DNA of 64,000 nucleotides from Tetragonia tetragonoides (GCA_038025085.1 CM076143.1:50538501-50602500), one strand, 5' to 3'; shown: positions 44,959-58,070, numbered from the stretch's first letter. Notes: a model not told the origin generated them from the letters alone. Translations and numbers: made by a program.

Positions 44959-45984
44959 TTAGTTAGTTGAGTTCAGTGTGACCCGTTCAATTCAGTGATT
45001 CGATTTTTCTCTCATATATATTACTATTTAGTTCAGTTTCAATTAATTAAGTGATGTTCAGTTCATTTCATTTCAATTAACCTCCGTTCAAATCATTGGA
45101 CAAAAAAAACACACTCTAAATAATTCCTTACCATATATAGACAACTAATGCTATCTACGTAAAGTTTAAAGTGTTATACAAGTTTTGATATTTAAATACA
45201 AGAAAATCTAAAAAGTCTAAGATTAGGGCTAGTCTCAATTATTTCATACGCACTTTTTTGAGTATTCTTATTTGTTAATATTTAATATTATAAAAATTGT
45301 ATTATCATAATTTGCGAGAGAGGTATGAAAACTTTCTTTCATTGACTAAGAACTATTCAATATGCCGAAACCAATCGAGCTAGAGTCTTAGAGTATGTTC
45401 TTTTCTACTTATTCGATTAGTGATTAATTTCTAATATAATTTAATATTTAACTTCAATTTTAGAAAACATCTGGTGATATGGAGTACTACGTGTACATGG
45501 CTAGCTATATGCTGATATGATCCTTGGTATTATATATCATGCATGAAATTAAGGGGGAAAATCAAATCAGAAGATATGGAACGTCATGAAGAGTTTGTTG
45601 TAGGGAAAACATTAAGTAGCACGGGACCATTAACATCCCATACCTGCGGTTATGTATTTGTGATTTAAAGAAAAAAAAGAAAAGAGAGAGGTCTTGATCA
45701 CATGGTTGCATGTGCAGATATGGGAGCAAGGCTTTTGGCTTTTTATTATTTTCTCGCCCTGGTAAATTTTTGTATGTACTCGGATGTACATAGTTTAATA
45801 TACCACATATGATTAGCCATATTTTTATTGAGCATCACGTTTCGTGGGAGATAGTGATCATCACTTGTATAAGAGCGTTTTAAGAGCAGCGAAATTACTT
45901 TTTAAATTCAATAAAACTTGTTTTTAGAAAAATTGACCCCAACTCACTGTGAGACAACAACTTAATACTCCATTTTGTGTGTAT

Positions 45985-46150
45985 AAGCAAATATTAGGCA
46001 TTTTCCTTCAACAGAACGTACGGTGCGGGACTGTGAGTAACGGAATAATGTGGATAATGAGACAAAATATGAGACAAAATAAATTAGAAAATGGAGTGAA
46101 ACATGAAACAGAATGCAACATGAAAACAACGAAAAAACCGAGCTTAGTCA
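45985..46150 (-). mobile_element. Degenerate CCGTT-type MITE
   Basis: The order TGCGGGACTGTGAGTAACGG, ATGAGACAAAATATGAGAC, GAAACAGAATGCAACATG matches the copy at 42622-42818. The ends have decayed. Confidence 0.55.
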
Positions 46151-46611
46151 TCTTTTTATCTCCTAGAAACCAAAAAAGATGACAAAGAACCCTTTAACCT
46201 GGAGTCTAGTATGTACTTGAGCTTTTAACCCTTAAAACAAAGACGTGACTAGAAGAAACATTTGATTTGAATTTCTTTAGTTTGAGTTTTTTTTTTTTTC
46301 TTTTTTTTCTTTTTTGGGGGTTGTCACAACTCACAAAGTCACAACATAACAGAGTGTTTCTTGGCTTCATTATTCCAGCGTTGCGTATCTGCCATGCTAT
46401 CGCAGAACGCACTAATTAACAACAGATCAAAACAAGAGAGAGAAACATACATCATATAGTGTGTGTATATACTGCGATGCAATATCACATACAGTACTAT
46501 GTGGGTAGTAAAAAAAAAAAAAAGAAAAGAAAAGAAAAAAGTGGCCTGAGTGAAATAAGTATCTCTTACTGCGTCTTGTGAACCCTACAAACCTTCCCTT
46601 CAAAATTAAAC

Positions 46612-46614
<3 letters not shown>

Positions 46615-46660
<46 letters not shown>
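46615..46660. repeat. (CT)n tract upstream of MIR396
   Basis: About 23 CT dinucleotides, 180-230 bp upstream of the MIR396 hairpin on its sense strand. Confidence 0.97.
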
Positions 46661-46663
<3 letters not shown>

Positions 46664-46835
46664 CTGCGCTTCACATACTACCATATTGATTGCTAGAGTG
46701 GTCCTCTCGCTCGCTCTTTTCTCCCTCATTCTCTCTCCTCATTTCTTCTTCTTTTAAACCGATCCAGCGACGTTCGATTTACAATCAAAAACAATCGAGC
46801 GAGCTAACTAGCGAGCGAACCCAGAAAAATAAGTC

Positions 46836-46954
46836 CTGCCATGCTTTTCCACAGCTTTCTTGAACTTTCCGTTTCTTTTTTTCTTTTCCTAAGGTAGGAA
46901 ACCAAAAATATCCACCATCGGAAAGTTCAAGAAAGCTGTGGGAAAACATGACAG
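46836..46954 (+). ncRNA. MIR396: MIR396 precursor, b-like
   Basis: A conserved miRNA hairpin. The 5' arm carries the miR396 mature strand TTCCACAGCTTTCTTGAACT plus T (46847-46867). The 3' arm carries the star, beginning GTTCAAGAAAGCTGTGGGAA (46925-46945). Flanking CTGCCATGCTTTTCC pairs with GGAAAACATGACAG, so the stem continues about 11 bp below the duplex; the loop segment is 57 nt. The terminal T of the mature strand matches miR396b. In plants miR396 targets GRF growth-regulating factor mRNAs. Orientation follows from the canonical mature sequence being on the plus strand. The 95-aa minus-strand frame across it is not a gene. Confidence 0.97.
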
Positions 46955-49470
46955 TGTTTTCCACAACGGTCCATCTCTCCCCGTTCGCCATATTTGTGGT
47001 AAATTTCTCTTTTTTGCTTCTATTTTTTTCAGTTATTTGAATTGGGGGGTTTTTTCCCCAATTCTTCAGCAACTATCAATATGAGTACTTATTTTTTATA
47101 TCATCAATTGCATAAATGTGATGGGTTTTAGGAGTTTTTAGGTTGTTGGTGAGTCATTGATTTTTCACATCTCAAATTTGGGGAATCATTCCTTTTGCAG
47201 TTCAATTCTTGAGAATTTCTAGGGATCAGGTAAGAGAAAGTGTGCAGTTTGTTTTGGGGATTAGTTTAGATTGCAAATGGTATCTCACTGAATTTCAAGA
47301 AGATTTGACCACATAAAGGAACTAAGAGACTTTGAAATTTCCTTTCAATTTTCACTTCTTCTTTGATAATTTCAGAAAATTTTTCAATTCACTGCACCAT
47401 TATTTACCCATGCAGCAAGTAGAAAATAAAAATGCTAGGAGTAGTTGAAATAATTTTTACTTATTTTTTTTTAATTTTTATTTATTTGTTATTTGATTGG
47501 AGCAGAGAGAAGATTCCCAGCCTTTTCTTTTTGTCACCCAGATCAGAGATCATGCTGGTGATGATAAGTTCTCCTTTGTTGTCTTTTGGGTATTGTTCTC
47601 TTTCTCTACTAGGATATAGTAAAGTATTTCTCTGTGAAATTATATTACCCTTTGTCCCTATCTGTCAGTTTTTTTAAAATAAAAAAAACATATCTCCTCT
47701 CTTTACCCCTCTTTAACCTTCCCTTTTCCTTCTGGGGTGGGAAAAATTCTGATCTCTGAAACTGCTAACTGAAACCCCAACTGTCCAGGCATATACATAA
47801 TTCTATCTAGGTTCCATGTATATAACCAAATTATACAAATTCAATGGTTGATTGCAAAATCTATTTTTTATCAGATTTTCTAAGCCTTAATTGTTTAATT
47901 TAATTTATTAATCTCTCTTGATAAGGTTGTGTTTTTTAGAGTTTACCCGTTCGTTTCAATTCAATCAGCGGTAATTTCGTGTCTGTTTCTCTCTTCAGTA
48001 ATATATGTATTTCATTTGATTCGCCCCACTAAAAAATATATATTTTTTAGTCGAGATTTGTTTTTCTACCGTATGTGAATATATAACCTCCTATATGTAA
48101 ATCTCCATTACGAGGGATTGAAGAGGATCTAAATCTTCAAGCCTTAGTTACATGCTCCCAAAAATTTCAACAATTCAAATGGCATAAGTCAAGTATGGTA
48201 TAATTCTAAATCTTTACATCCAAACATAATTTTTATTGTGTAAAATCTATCCATTTAATTTGTGTTGCACATATTGTTAGTCTTAATTCAAGATCCAAGC
48301 TATATATGACATTCATATAATGTGTTTATGAATTGAATAACATATGGGTGCCTGTGGTCCCTGCAGCAATGCAAGAGGGCTTGATTTTCATGAAATGGTG
48401 GTGGCAAATGAACCACATGACACCCATGAATTCCAATAATTCCTAATCTACTTCTAGCTATCAATTTTCTGCTTCTTTTATCAGAGAAACTGGGACTGTT
48501 GCTCTGCATATAATTGTGAAAGCTACATTGCCTATGACATAAATTTGAAGGTATAATTCCATTATTTATTGTCATTTTTTTTCCATTTTATTTAATTTTC
48601 CCATTTTGTATTGTTTGCTCTTTTGCCATTGGCATTGGGAATCTTTACCAAATAAAAGGTGAACAATATAGTCCCCATCTTTCTCTGAAATGTTTTTTTT
48701 CCCCTCCAATAAATTGTTTCAAACTAAAAATTTTATAACTAAAAAATTAAATTTTGTTAGTGGTCCACCTCAAGGAGTTGAAACAAAGGCCAGACAACAG
48801 GGAATGGCAGTTTCTGGCAAAATCATAAATCATAAACAGGAATTAATTTAATGTTTGGCTGCATTTTCATAATGAATGGACATCCCCAATAGATTTAATT
48901 GATTTTCAGAAGCATTTAAACTTTCAGTGCAATTTTTCCTTTAGTTTTCAAAACTCATCTTAAGGGTACAGAGTTTTGACAGTTACATTTAATAAACCAA
49001 AAGGACCAAAAACAGCCTTTCTGAACCTCCAAGATTTTAATTAATATGCACTGCAGCTAATATATACTACACAACACTGATAGTAAAAGGTTAGCAATAG
49101 TTTTCTGACCCTCCATTATTGATGTTTTGGACAAACAAACTTTGTTCATGATATAGTAGAAAGTAATCTCTGTATTTATTAGTACGTATAGATTCAAAGT
49201 CACAGTAGTATTTTTGTTTAATTTGCATTCCTTTTACATGCTATTTATGCTACATACACCATTTTCGGATCTATTAGTCATACTCGTCCACATAATTTTT
49301 GAAACTGGTAACTGAAAATCAAAACCCAAAATTTGTAGTTTTTAAAAACTGGTTTTTAATTTTCAAAAAAACCCCAAAACTCAAAACTAAAAACCGGCCG
49401 AGGCCCATAGATGTTAATTCTTCACAATTTCATCCATAAGAGTTATTTGGTGATTCAATGAATCTCCTAT
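46955..49470. other. MIR396 downstream region, no gene seen
   Basis: AT-rich sequence following the hairpin, possibly including an intron-containing primary transcript (CT-rich and leader-like at 46680-46830). No coding exon chain is visible on either strand. Confidence 0.4.
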
Positions 49471-49473
49471 GCT

Positions 49474-49645
49474 AAGCCTTGTTCTTTTCGTTGTCCCTAT
49501 GTTACATTCGGTTCTATTCTGCGCCGTTTTGTTTCGTATTATGTACTTCATTTTGTCTCATATTTTGTTTCAACATCCACGTTGTTCTATTCCGTTTTAC
49601 GTTAATAAAAGTCTCGCACCATTAGGTTGAACAGAATAGGCCTAA
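49474..49645 (+). mobile_element. CCGTT-type MITE, diverged
   Basis: It starts GCCTTGTTCTTTTCGTTG and ends GAACAGAATAGGCC, flanked by TAA/CTAA. Inner motifs TTTGTCTCATATTTTG and GTTCTATTCCGTTT match the other copies. Confidence 0.7.
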
Positions 49646-50830
49646 CTGCTACATATCCAGGTTGTGAGACCCGATCGGGACCCATGATTAGCAATAATGC
49701 TGGTTTTTCGAACCCTGATTTATTATGTTCTTTGTAAGATTGATCTTTGATTGTTAGAAGACCAAGGTCCCTCTCGAGATTTTTTTATTCTTAATTTTTT
49801 ATTTTTTTGGCTATTAGAGAACATTCTATGGACTTAAATGTCATCATCTCGAACAAAGTATGTGAGCTTCAGGTGTGTTCTTCATAGTTTGTCCACTAAA
49901 AGTTTTCAATTAATTTCAGTTCATTTTAAATATGTCACAGACTTTTTTTGAACAATTTATTATTGTCGATTCAGTTAAGTGGTGTTCAGCTTATAAAATA
50001 TTATTATTTACTTAATCTCTAATCTAGAAAGAATGAGCTTTCCTTGAAAATCTTTAATTGCAAAATTAAGTTAATTGCATTTCGGCCGGGAATTAATTAA
50101 TATGTGCGTGGCAGCCTCTATGACAAAAATGTGCTAATTTTGTTATTATTACTTTCGTTCAAAAGCATATACATAGGAATGGGTATTTGAAACTAAGACT
50201 AAATGTACACAACGCCTCAATCTTAATCACAAGATTAAGACATATTTGGTAATTATGGGCTAATTTTGAGGAAACCTCTGCCCCCTTCCTCTTCCGGTTT
50301 TGAATTTGGATCCTCTTTATTTATTTTCTCTCTCTCCATTTTGTAAATGGAGTGCTAGGTCTCCTTATCTCATTTTGACTCTTTGAATTTATTTAATTCA
50401 AAAATTGGTTAAAAAGATATCTCACCCTCCATTTAAACAATGAAGACCTCCAATTCTTTTAGCAAAATGGAGAGCATGTCAACTCGTTTTTGAACATGGC
50501 AAGTCTATGAGACTATTACTTCGTATTGATGATCTAAGCTAATTTACTTTGATGCCCTTCTACTACGTAGAGCAAAACAAAAAGAACAAATACAAGGAAG
50601 AAGAAGCTCTTTGTATACGTATTTCCTAAATTTAAGCCTTAGATCATAAAAGAGGCCATTTCCAAACAAAGTTAAGTTGATTGGGACATGCATGTCTGCT
50701 GTATAGAGTAAGTATGGGTTTGGTTCACAAAATGATTGCATCTATTCATCTATATCAATAGGCAATTAGGCATACCTAGTTTTGGACTTTGAAAGTTGAA
50801 ACTCAACCCCCTTCAATTTCATCTCCATAT
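49646..50830. other. Intergenic, no gene seen
   Basis: AT-rich sequence. The 65-aa minus-strand frame near 50544-50741 shows no domain. Confidence 0.4.
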
Positions 50831-51311
50831 TAGGCCTGGCAAACAGATGAGATCGGATCGGATTCGGGTTCAACCAATTGACCTGTTTTTTAAATGGGTC
50901 GAAAACTCCAACCCTAACCCAACCTATTTAATAAACAGGTTAATCAGGTCGACCCATTTAACCCTTTTAACTAATTTATTATAAGTAAAAAAGGGTAAAA
51001 ACTTGATTTAAAGGGGATAGATACCCTCAAATTTCTATAGTAAGTAGATATATACAAAACAAACTATTGGATTAAGGAAAATTTATATTTTTTTAGTGAT
51101 TATTAATTATTTGGCTCATAAATATTTACTGAATTTCAAAAATAAAATTGACATATGTAAGTAAACAGGTTGAACAAGTCATTTTCGGGTTGAAAATTTC
51201 AACCTTAACCTAACCCATTTAATAAACGAGTTGAAAATATCAACCCTAATCCACTTTTTTAGGGTTAGATTTAGGTCGGATTGTCGGGTCGGGTCAGCTT
51301 TTACCAGGCCT
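50831..51311. mobile_element. GACCCG-type TIR element with 9-bp TSD
   Basis: The ends TAGGCCTGGCAAAC and CTTTTACCAGGCCTT are inverted. The terminal regions carry GGTCGGATTGTCGGGTCGGG-like hexamers and the centre is AT-rich. The exact 9-mer TCTCCATAT flanks it (50822-50830 and 51312-51320). Confidence 0.88.
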
Positions 51312-51439
51312 TCTCCATATGAAAGGAAAAGAAGGGGAAGGGAAGTGAAAAGAAACTAGGGAGAATAAAATATTATTTCGAATTGTATGATCATGATTCA
51401 TGAGTCAAAGTAAACTACATATATGTTCAAGGGAGGTTC

Positions 51440-51640
51440 CATCTGGAAACCAATGAGTCTGAGCCGAAGTAAACTACATATATGATCAAGGGAGGTTTCA
51501 TCTTGAAATAACCAATTGATATTAGGTATAGTGTAGTATCCACCAGAGTTAGATGATAATCTCCTCTCTTCCATTTTTCCAGTAAGTCTTCATCATCTTT
51601 GATCTACCCCTTACAATTTCTCTCACAATCCTTCTACATA
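51440..51640. mobile_element. TRIM/LTR remnant
   Basis: ACCAATTGATATTAGGTATA and TTAGATGATAATCTCCTCTC resemble the LTR of the TRIM at 37232-37832. A short duplicated stretch (GTAAACTACATATATG at 51411 and 51469) lies in front of it. Confidence 0.4.
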
Positions 51641-52267
51641 ACCATCAAGGGGAATATACTAATATACAATCCCTAAACTGTTGCATGGCCATGAAGACTT
51701 TAATTGTATCTTCTTTCATATGTAATAGGTAGTTACGTTGTTGCTAGTTTACAAGAGATGAAGGCTCTATTGGGTTCAAAGATTCAAATCTTCACCAATT
51801 GGTTGCTATTGAAAAAAAATTGTAATAAAAAAATGGTTCAAATGTATTCCAACCATCTACATGTCGTAATCCACAACAAACGCGTGCTTGGAAAATGGGT
51901 TGTTCAAATCGCGTCATTTAAAAAGTGTTGAATATTAATTTAGGGCTGATTTCAGTCTCGATTCAGGTTGTTTTGAAAAAGGAATTATGCTCCGTCTAGG
52001 CACCATCATAAACTTCGCTCGGAACCCTCGTAGAGGAGTTCTGTAGCAAGATACACAAGAGCCACAAATCAAACCCGAGATTCTTTATTGGGATCTAGGT
52101 TGTTTTAGATTTTGGATCATCATCTCGTACATACGTTATTGTATTCGGATTGATTGAGAGTCTAAAACGAACACACCAAAATCATAAAAATGGTAAATGG
52201 GTATATATACATATGCTTAAGAAAAATGTAGAGGGAAATTAAACTTATTGCTCTTGCCCTAAGGCCT

Positions 52268-52405
52268 TTCAACAATAACAACATTACCTCAGTGTCTTCA
52301 AAGAGGCTCCCGTCTAGGTAGGGTAAAGAGAGGCCGATTGTACGCAGTCTTACCCCTGTAAGAGTCTCACAAAGAGGTTATTTCCATTGCCTTGGGCCTT
52401 TGTTA
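52268..52405 (-). mobile_element. Au-SINE-like fragment, minus strand
   Basis: On the minus strand AATAACCTCTTTGTGAGACT, GGGGTAAGACTGCGTACAAT and GGCCTCTCTTTACCC follow each other as in the 3' half of Au SINEs. It ends in a TTGTTGTTATTG tail. Confidence 0.6.
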
Positions 52406-52536
52406 AGTCGGAAAAAAAAGGGTGTATCGAGTGGCCGGAGACTGAGCCTAAAGCACTTTGTCTCAACTTGAACCTTCATCATGTAATAGCTAATAGGGGG
52501 GATTGTAAGGCATATATATAAAGGAGTAGGAAATCT

Positions 52537-52538
<2 letters not shown>

Positions 52539-52575
<37 letters not shown>
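52539..52575. repeat. (TA)n microsatellite
   Basis: About 18 TA dinucleotides at the left border of the 52.6-54.0 kb repeat block. Confidence 0.95.
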
Positions 52576-52578
<3 letters not shown>

Positions 52579-52872
52579 GATCGCTGGTAATGTGATATGT
52601 GTCACAGTTTTAGTGGTTGTTATCTTTTTTTTTTCTTTTTCCTTTTTATTTTGTCATTAGGGTATTTATGGTGATTATTAAGTTTAATGTATTAAATGTA
52701 ATAATAAAAGTCCCTATTTAATACTTGACTATTTTTTAATTTAAATACTATTTTGGGTCATCATTTTTATTAATTTTTATATTTATGAGTATAAGACCAG
52801 TTAATGTCACCACTTTTATTGAATTTTATGATTGTGAAAAAAAATGTATTTTGGCGTGGCAATATGTTTTAG

Positions 52873-53210
52873 GGGATAAGTGTGTGTAACATAATAGGTT
52901 ACATATAGAGTCATTATTTTTATTAAGCTATATATTGTGGATATTACATGGTAGGTGATATTTGACTAATATTTGCGGCGATAAGCTTAGGTCATGTGAC
53001 AACAAAGATGTCACTAATAATTATTTACCTAATTTTGCAGGGATAAGCGCATATGTGACAATGGTTACATATAAAGTCATCAATTTGAAGTTGTAATATA
53101 GTTGTAGGTATTAAATGGTAGGTGATATTTGACTAATATTTGCGGGGATAACGGTAGGTTATGTGACAATTAACATGTGACCGATATTTGTGGAATAAGT
53201 GTAGCTATAG
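52873..53210. repeat. Two tandem copies of a ~167-bp unit in a decayed repeat block
   Basis: GGATAAG at 52875 and 53041 opens two units sharing GGTTACATATA, AATGGTAGGTGATATTTGAC, TAATATTTGCGG and ATGTGACAA in the same order. More diverged pieces (TTGTGGGGATAATCGTCGAT near 53750, CATGTAACGTACAAGTGTCA near 53522) suggest the block once reached about 53950. Confidence 0.7.
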
Positions 53211-54910
53211 TTTTGGGTAAGATTGCAAGTAACGTTGACAAGTGTCATAATTTGATTGGACATTAATTCTTTTTCTCCTTTTGTTTTTATTTTGGTGAGT
53301 AATTAGTTGTCAACCTTCTATAGTAATTGCTATAGCCTATTCATATTCCTTCTTTTTTCTTTAGATAGAAATGCATTAATGCAATCTAAAATGGTCTCAA
53401 TGTCCAGTTTTAATGTTTTCAACACAATAAAAACTCTTATTGGGTATTGATCAGATGATGAATATTTGGGGGAATAGATTCACATAGTATAACAAAGGTT
53501 ATATGGTTGTGAGTATAAGCACATGTAACGTACAAGTGTCACATTTTGATGAATTATATATTATTTTCCCTTTTTCTAGATAGTGAGTTGTCGCTATTTT
53601 TTCCAATTGAAAGAAGGTAAGTCTATTAACTTTTAGATTCTGATACTGAAATACACATCAAGGGACAGTCTGATCAAACCAATGGTTGTTTACTAACAAG
53701 AATTACATCAGTTGGTATAAGCATTGGCTATGCGAAAATTGACTATTATTTGTGGGGATAATCGTCGATTATATGACAAGTGTTAAATATTTAATTACGT
53801 TTTATACGAAGGTATAAACACAAGTTAGACATAAATTTTGTAAGGATATGCTTAAATATAATGATATGTCCGGGTCACATATGCAGTGACAATTTATTAA
53901 GTCATATTTTATGATGAACAATTGCAAGTTAATTGACAAGTGATAGATATTATTTTATTTTTTAATCGGAGAATGATGAGGGGTATGACATGTGCAATAT
54001 TTTGACCAATTACTAATTTTCATCATTATTCTTTATATACCTATGTCTAATTTTAAAAGATCTAAAAATTTATTTGAATATAAAAGTATAGTGATAAATA
54101 GGTCACCCGTGCGTAGGACGGATAAAGTCCTAGCTATAATTAAGAATGTGATGAATGGTAGGGCAATTTGGTAGCTATCCCTATAGACTATTGACCCTCA
54201 TCGAGAGGGCAATTTGATGACACCAACTTTAGGAAGATCTTTTTTGCAGGGTCAACCACATTACTCCTAGTTCTATGGAACAAGTTTTGTCTCCATCATC
54301 ATGATTTATGCTTTGAGATAAGTTTTACGACATTAGTGTCTTTTTTCAATTAAGGTGAACCTAATTCCACTGAAATGAAGTCAACTGAATAGTAATATGA
54401 AAGGGGAAAATAACAATAAACTCCAATCAACTAAATTAAATTGAATCCATTACTAAGTAAGTTGAAAATAACTCATCGTATGTAACTCTTAGTTGAGTTC
54501 AACATGCCTATTACGAGTACCAATTATGGGTGTCACTCCAAAGAAAGAGTGAAATGATCATGATCTAGATTCGCATTCAAACAATGTATCGACATCTACC
54601 GTTGTGATCAAATTAGTTAGATGAAGTTTGTTTTCTGCAAAGGGCTGAATGCATGTCCTACTTGCATTGCATTCTGAAATGAATGTTGAGTGCATGTCCA
54701 TATTGCTTGAAAACCACCCTAAGCATGTAACAACTGATACTTTGCTAGCTTCAACAACTTGTAGAAGAAACAAACAAACTCCAACATTGTAAAATGCCTT
54801 CAAAGTTCAAACCAATAGGAAAATTTCATATTGCTTTTTAATGCTTGGAGGGCCTCCCTTTTTTTCCCTTCTTTTTGCATCAAGATTGACAAAGAATGAC
54901 CGCTTTGGAT
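53211..54910. other. Decayed repeats, no gene seen
   Basis: AT-rich sequence continuing the 167-bp repeat block. A short palindrome-like CACCCGTGCGTAGGACGG at about 54104 is discussed as a possible Helitron end. No coding gene was found. Confidence 0.4.
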
Positions 54911-54913
54911 GTA

Positions 54914-55042
54914 CACAAAATTTCGTATGAGACAGTCTCAATGTGAGACCTCTCATACAAGTATGATGCCATGCCGACGTCATGTTTGTATACATATAGA
55001 GGTAGTCTCATCTTGAGGCGGCCTCATACAAGACTTGTTGTG
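54914..55042. mobile_element. Fold-back MITE (TATGAGACAGTCTCA ends)
   Basis: The left end CGTATGAGACAGTCTCAATG and the right end GAGGCGGCCTCATACAAGAC are inverted, with internal GTGAGACC and GTCTCATC. A lone related fragment, CGTATGAGGCGGTTTCAATG, is at 61382-61401. Confidence 0.65.
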
Positions 55043-55418
55043 TGTGATTCGGACGATAGCTAATGATATTTGTAATCCATGCTATGAGACTATGACAGGC
55101 ACTAAAAAAAGTAGTTCAAAAACCACAAGCACAAGTAATGAAAATGCGCAAATTAAAGTCTCTCTTAATTCACATGAATTGTAGCTCATTTTCTAGTTGG
55201 CCAATGAAAAGCCCACCTTCAAATTGATTTGAGATCACGATGATCGAGTGACCAATATATAATAAGATAAAGGGAACTTTCTCATAAATAAAATAAAATA
55301 AAATAAAATAAAATAAAGTGCAAACTCCTTTTCTTTCTTCCTTTCTTTGTTTTTGGGGTTACGTTGGCGGGTGGTGGAGAGCTTGTACCATGGATATGGA
55401 TGCAAGATGATCCCTTTA

Positions 55419-56322
55419 TGTTAGGATTTTTAATATATTTCACGCCAATATATTTTAGTAGAATTTTGGCAAGAGTTACTAACAGTACTTGGGAGAGATA
55501 ATGAAGGACATTAGAAGCATATGGAAGTGTTTTGGCAGCACTGGACTTTGTTATGGAAAATTGGAATATGGACTCATTGCTTATACGTGGAAGATATTAC
55601 AAGTGTAGAAAGCTATTACCTTTGGTAGAAGATTTGCTCGTGGGAAGGAATAAAGATATGGCTGTGTTTTGGTAGAAAATATTGTTGGAGAATAATTATG
55701 GTAGTAATTTTCTATTTGGGTGGGTAATTGAGTTTAGGAATGTAGTAGTATTTGGAAGGTAGTAGGTTTTCTTATTACAGTCGAAGTAGGAGTCTTTTGG
55801 AGACCTATAAATATAGATAGTGGTAAATTGGAGAAGTGGGCTTTGCCCCAAGGTAGAGAGAGAGAGCTCCCTTGTTGCAGTTGAAGAGTTGAAGGGTTTG
55901 TAGCTTTTCCCAAAAGCTATGTGAGGTGTGAGTGTGCGGGTGTGTAGAAAGCCCAGCCATTGAAGTGAAGGGTTTCTAACTTTGACCTCAAAAGTTAGGT
56001 TATGAAGTGAGAGACGGTTTTGTGGCTTTCCCGTGCATAAAGCCATATATGGGGTAGTAGTAGTTGAAGGGTTGGGATGACATCAAAGATATGACTGTGT
56101 GAGGGGGTAGGGTCACTTACTAGCTAGAGGAGATTGAGATGTTAGTATTTGAGTGTCTGTTAATGTAACTCTATCTTTGATGATGATGAGTATGTGTAAT
56201 TTTGCACTTATTTAATAGAAGTGGTGGGTGTATTCAAACCCCCTTTAAATCTTGTGTATTTTATTTATTGTGCTTCCCCTGTGGTCAAAGTAGTATGGTG
56301 GTGGGGCGTAAAATCCCCAATA
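55419..56322 (+). mobile_element. Solo LTR with TSD CTTTA
   Basis: The 904-bp block starts TGTTAGGATTTT and ends AAAATCCCCAATA, short inverted ends of an LTR. The 5-bp duplication CTTTA flanks it (55414-55418 and 56323-56327). Inside are a TATA box TATAAATATA (55806-55815) and a leader-like GAGAGAGAGAGCTCC stretch about 50 bp on, as expected of a U3-R boundary. No internal retrotransposon sequence or second LTR is adjacent. The 116-aa minus-strand frame at 55696-56046 lies wholly within it and is not a gene. Confidence 0.75.
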
Positions 56323-58070
56323 CTTTAGATAATGAAAAAAATTAAACATACTCACACGGCCATATATGTATGTGCACAAACCAAATGAAACATCAAGACC
56401 CGATACATACGGGTGCTAATACCTTCGTTCTCATCTTTCATGCACAAACCAAATGGTACATAATAATTTTAGTTAACAACATGCAAACAGCATTTTCATG
56501 CTCACAAAAGTCTTCTATTCTATTACTACATATCAATCCCGAACCCGTAACGACCCAACCTGAACCCGACCCGAGACCCGAAGTTGTAAGACAATAGTTG
56601 TTCGACCCACAAACCCGACCCGATAATGACCCGATATGACCGACCTGATATTGACCCGATCCAATAATAATCCGACCTGCTAATGACCCTAATCTGATAT
56701 GACTCGAACCCAAACCCAACCCGTTACCTGATCAAGAAAAAAGAAGAAGTGAAAGAGGTTCACAAATCTGGATCAGGTGGTATGCATGACAAGAAATAAA
56801 GCTCTAACCACTAGTATAAGGAAAAGTAAGGAGGACAGGAAAACAATAATCCCGATGAAGATTATGTTTTCATCCATAAAGCAAACTTTAGTGTGATCAA
56901 GTTTGATTATTAACCTCCTTTAGTTTGCATAATTACCTTTTACTTTATAATAATTTCCTTTCCATTTCTGTTTTATAAACCTTTATGTCCATTTCATAAT
57001 AAGAAATTTAAAAAAAGAAAGAAACTTTCTGTTTATCTGAAAAAAAGAGAAAGCAGAAAAGCATAGTAGCATAGCCTTTTTGGACAAAAGTTAGTTGGTA
57101 GGTAAATTGGTCAATCAAACAATTAATTAAGGGCAATTAGCTTTTCTAAAACACATAAATTATCTCACCTATGTTCATCTTTATCTCTACAACATTGACA
57201 AAAGTTATGAGTTGACCCTCAAAAAGTGAAACAGCATTAGGTACAAATTAAGAGATCCCAATGCAAAAGTTAATTAAAGTATGATTATACAGTCATCAAA
57301 ACCAGCATTTTCTGCCTTATTATGCATTATAATTAAAAATTAATAAAGACACATGAATAATAAATAATAAAATTGTAAGTGAGCACCTTCCTATGTAGGA
57401 GACAAAGATCAGAGTTTTGGGTGATGGATTTCATATATATATTAAAAAGGTTGAATGAGCACAAATCAAGCAAGTTTCAGGAACATGCATGTTTGTACTT
57501 TGTACTTTGAGTAGTTATTATACATATGAACATAAATATGCTTGATCAGAATTTAATATATTCAATAAAAAAGGAATTAAGTGGCTGTTAGATCCAGCTA
57601 ACTTAGCTAATATTATGTTTGGACAGATCAGTGAACAGATGTAAAGGGAAGTGAAATTAGATAGAAACTCCATATATAGTGTATGAAATGCTATACTTTA
57701 CAAATAAGGATGAAAAGGAACAATGTGTACGCAGTGAAGAAACCAGTTCAAATTGTTTAAATCAGCAAAGAGAAAGCAAAAGGAAAAGAAATTATGCAGA
57801 AGTATATGGTGCAAATGAAAATAGGTGAAAATGGGCAATCTTATTGGTTTCAGCAAATGACAAAGAGGAGGAGTATGGACCATTACTTGTGTTGTCTATT
57901 CTAAATAGTTGTGAGAGGAGCCTACACCACATGGTGAGGGGGGTTTTTTTCGCAACGAAAATATATGTGTAACGGTTTTGTTATCGGTTAAAATAAAATT
58001 GTCACTTTGTACATACATAACTTAAATAGAGGAGAAATGATTAAGAGCTATACGCAATAGTGTAACCAAC
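56323..58070. other. Intergenic with a GACCCG-type repeat patch
   Basis: A CCCGAACCCG/GACCCGA-rich patch lies at about 56535-56725, probably another decayed GACCCG element. The rest is AT-rich with no gene. Confidence 0.45.

Noticed and set aside
46785..47072. 95-aa minus-strand frame over the MIR396 hairpin
   Set aside because: It is the antisense reading of a conserved miRNA precursor; its near-repeat of the same peptide words reflects the hairpin arms.
55696..56046. 116-aa minus-strand frame as a gene
   Set aside because: It lies entirely inside the solo LTR 55419-56322 and runs against its TATA box.
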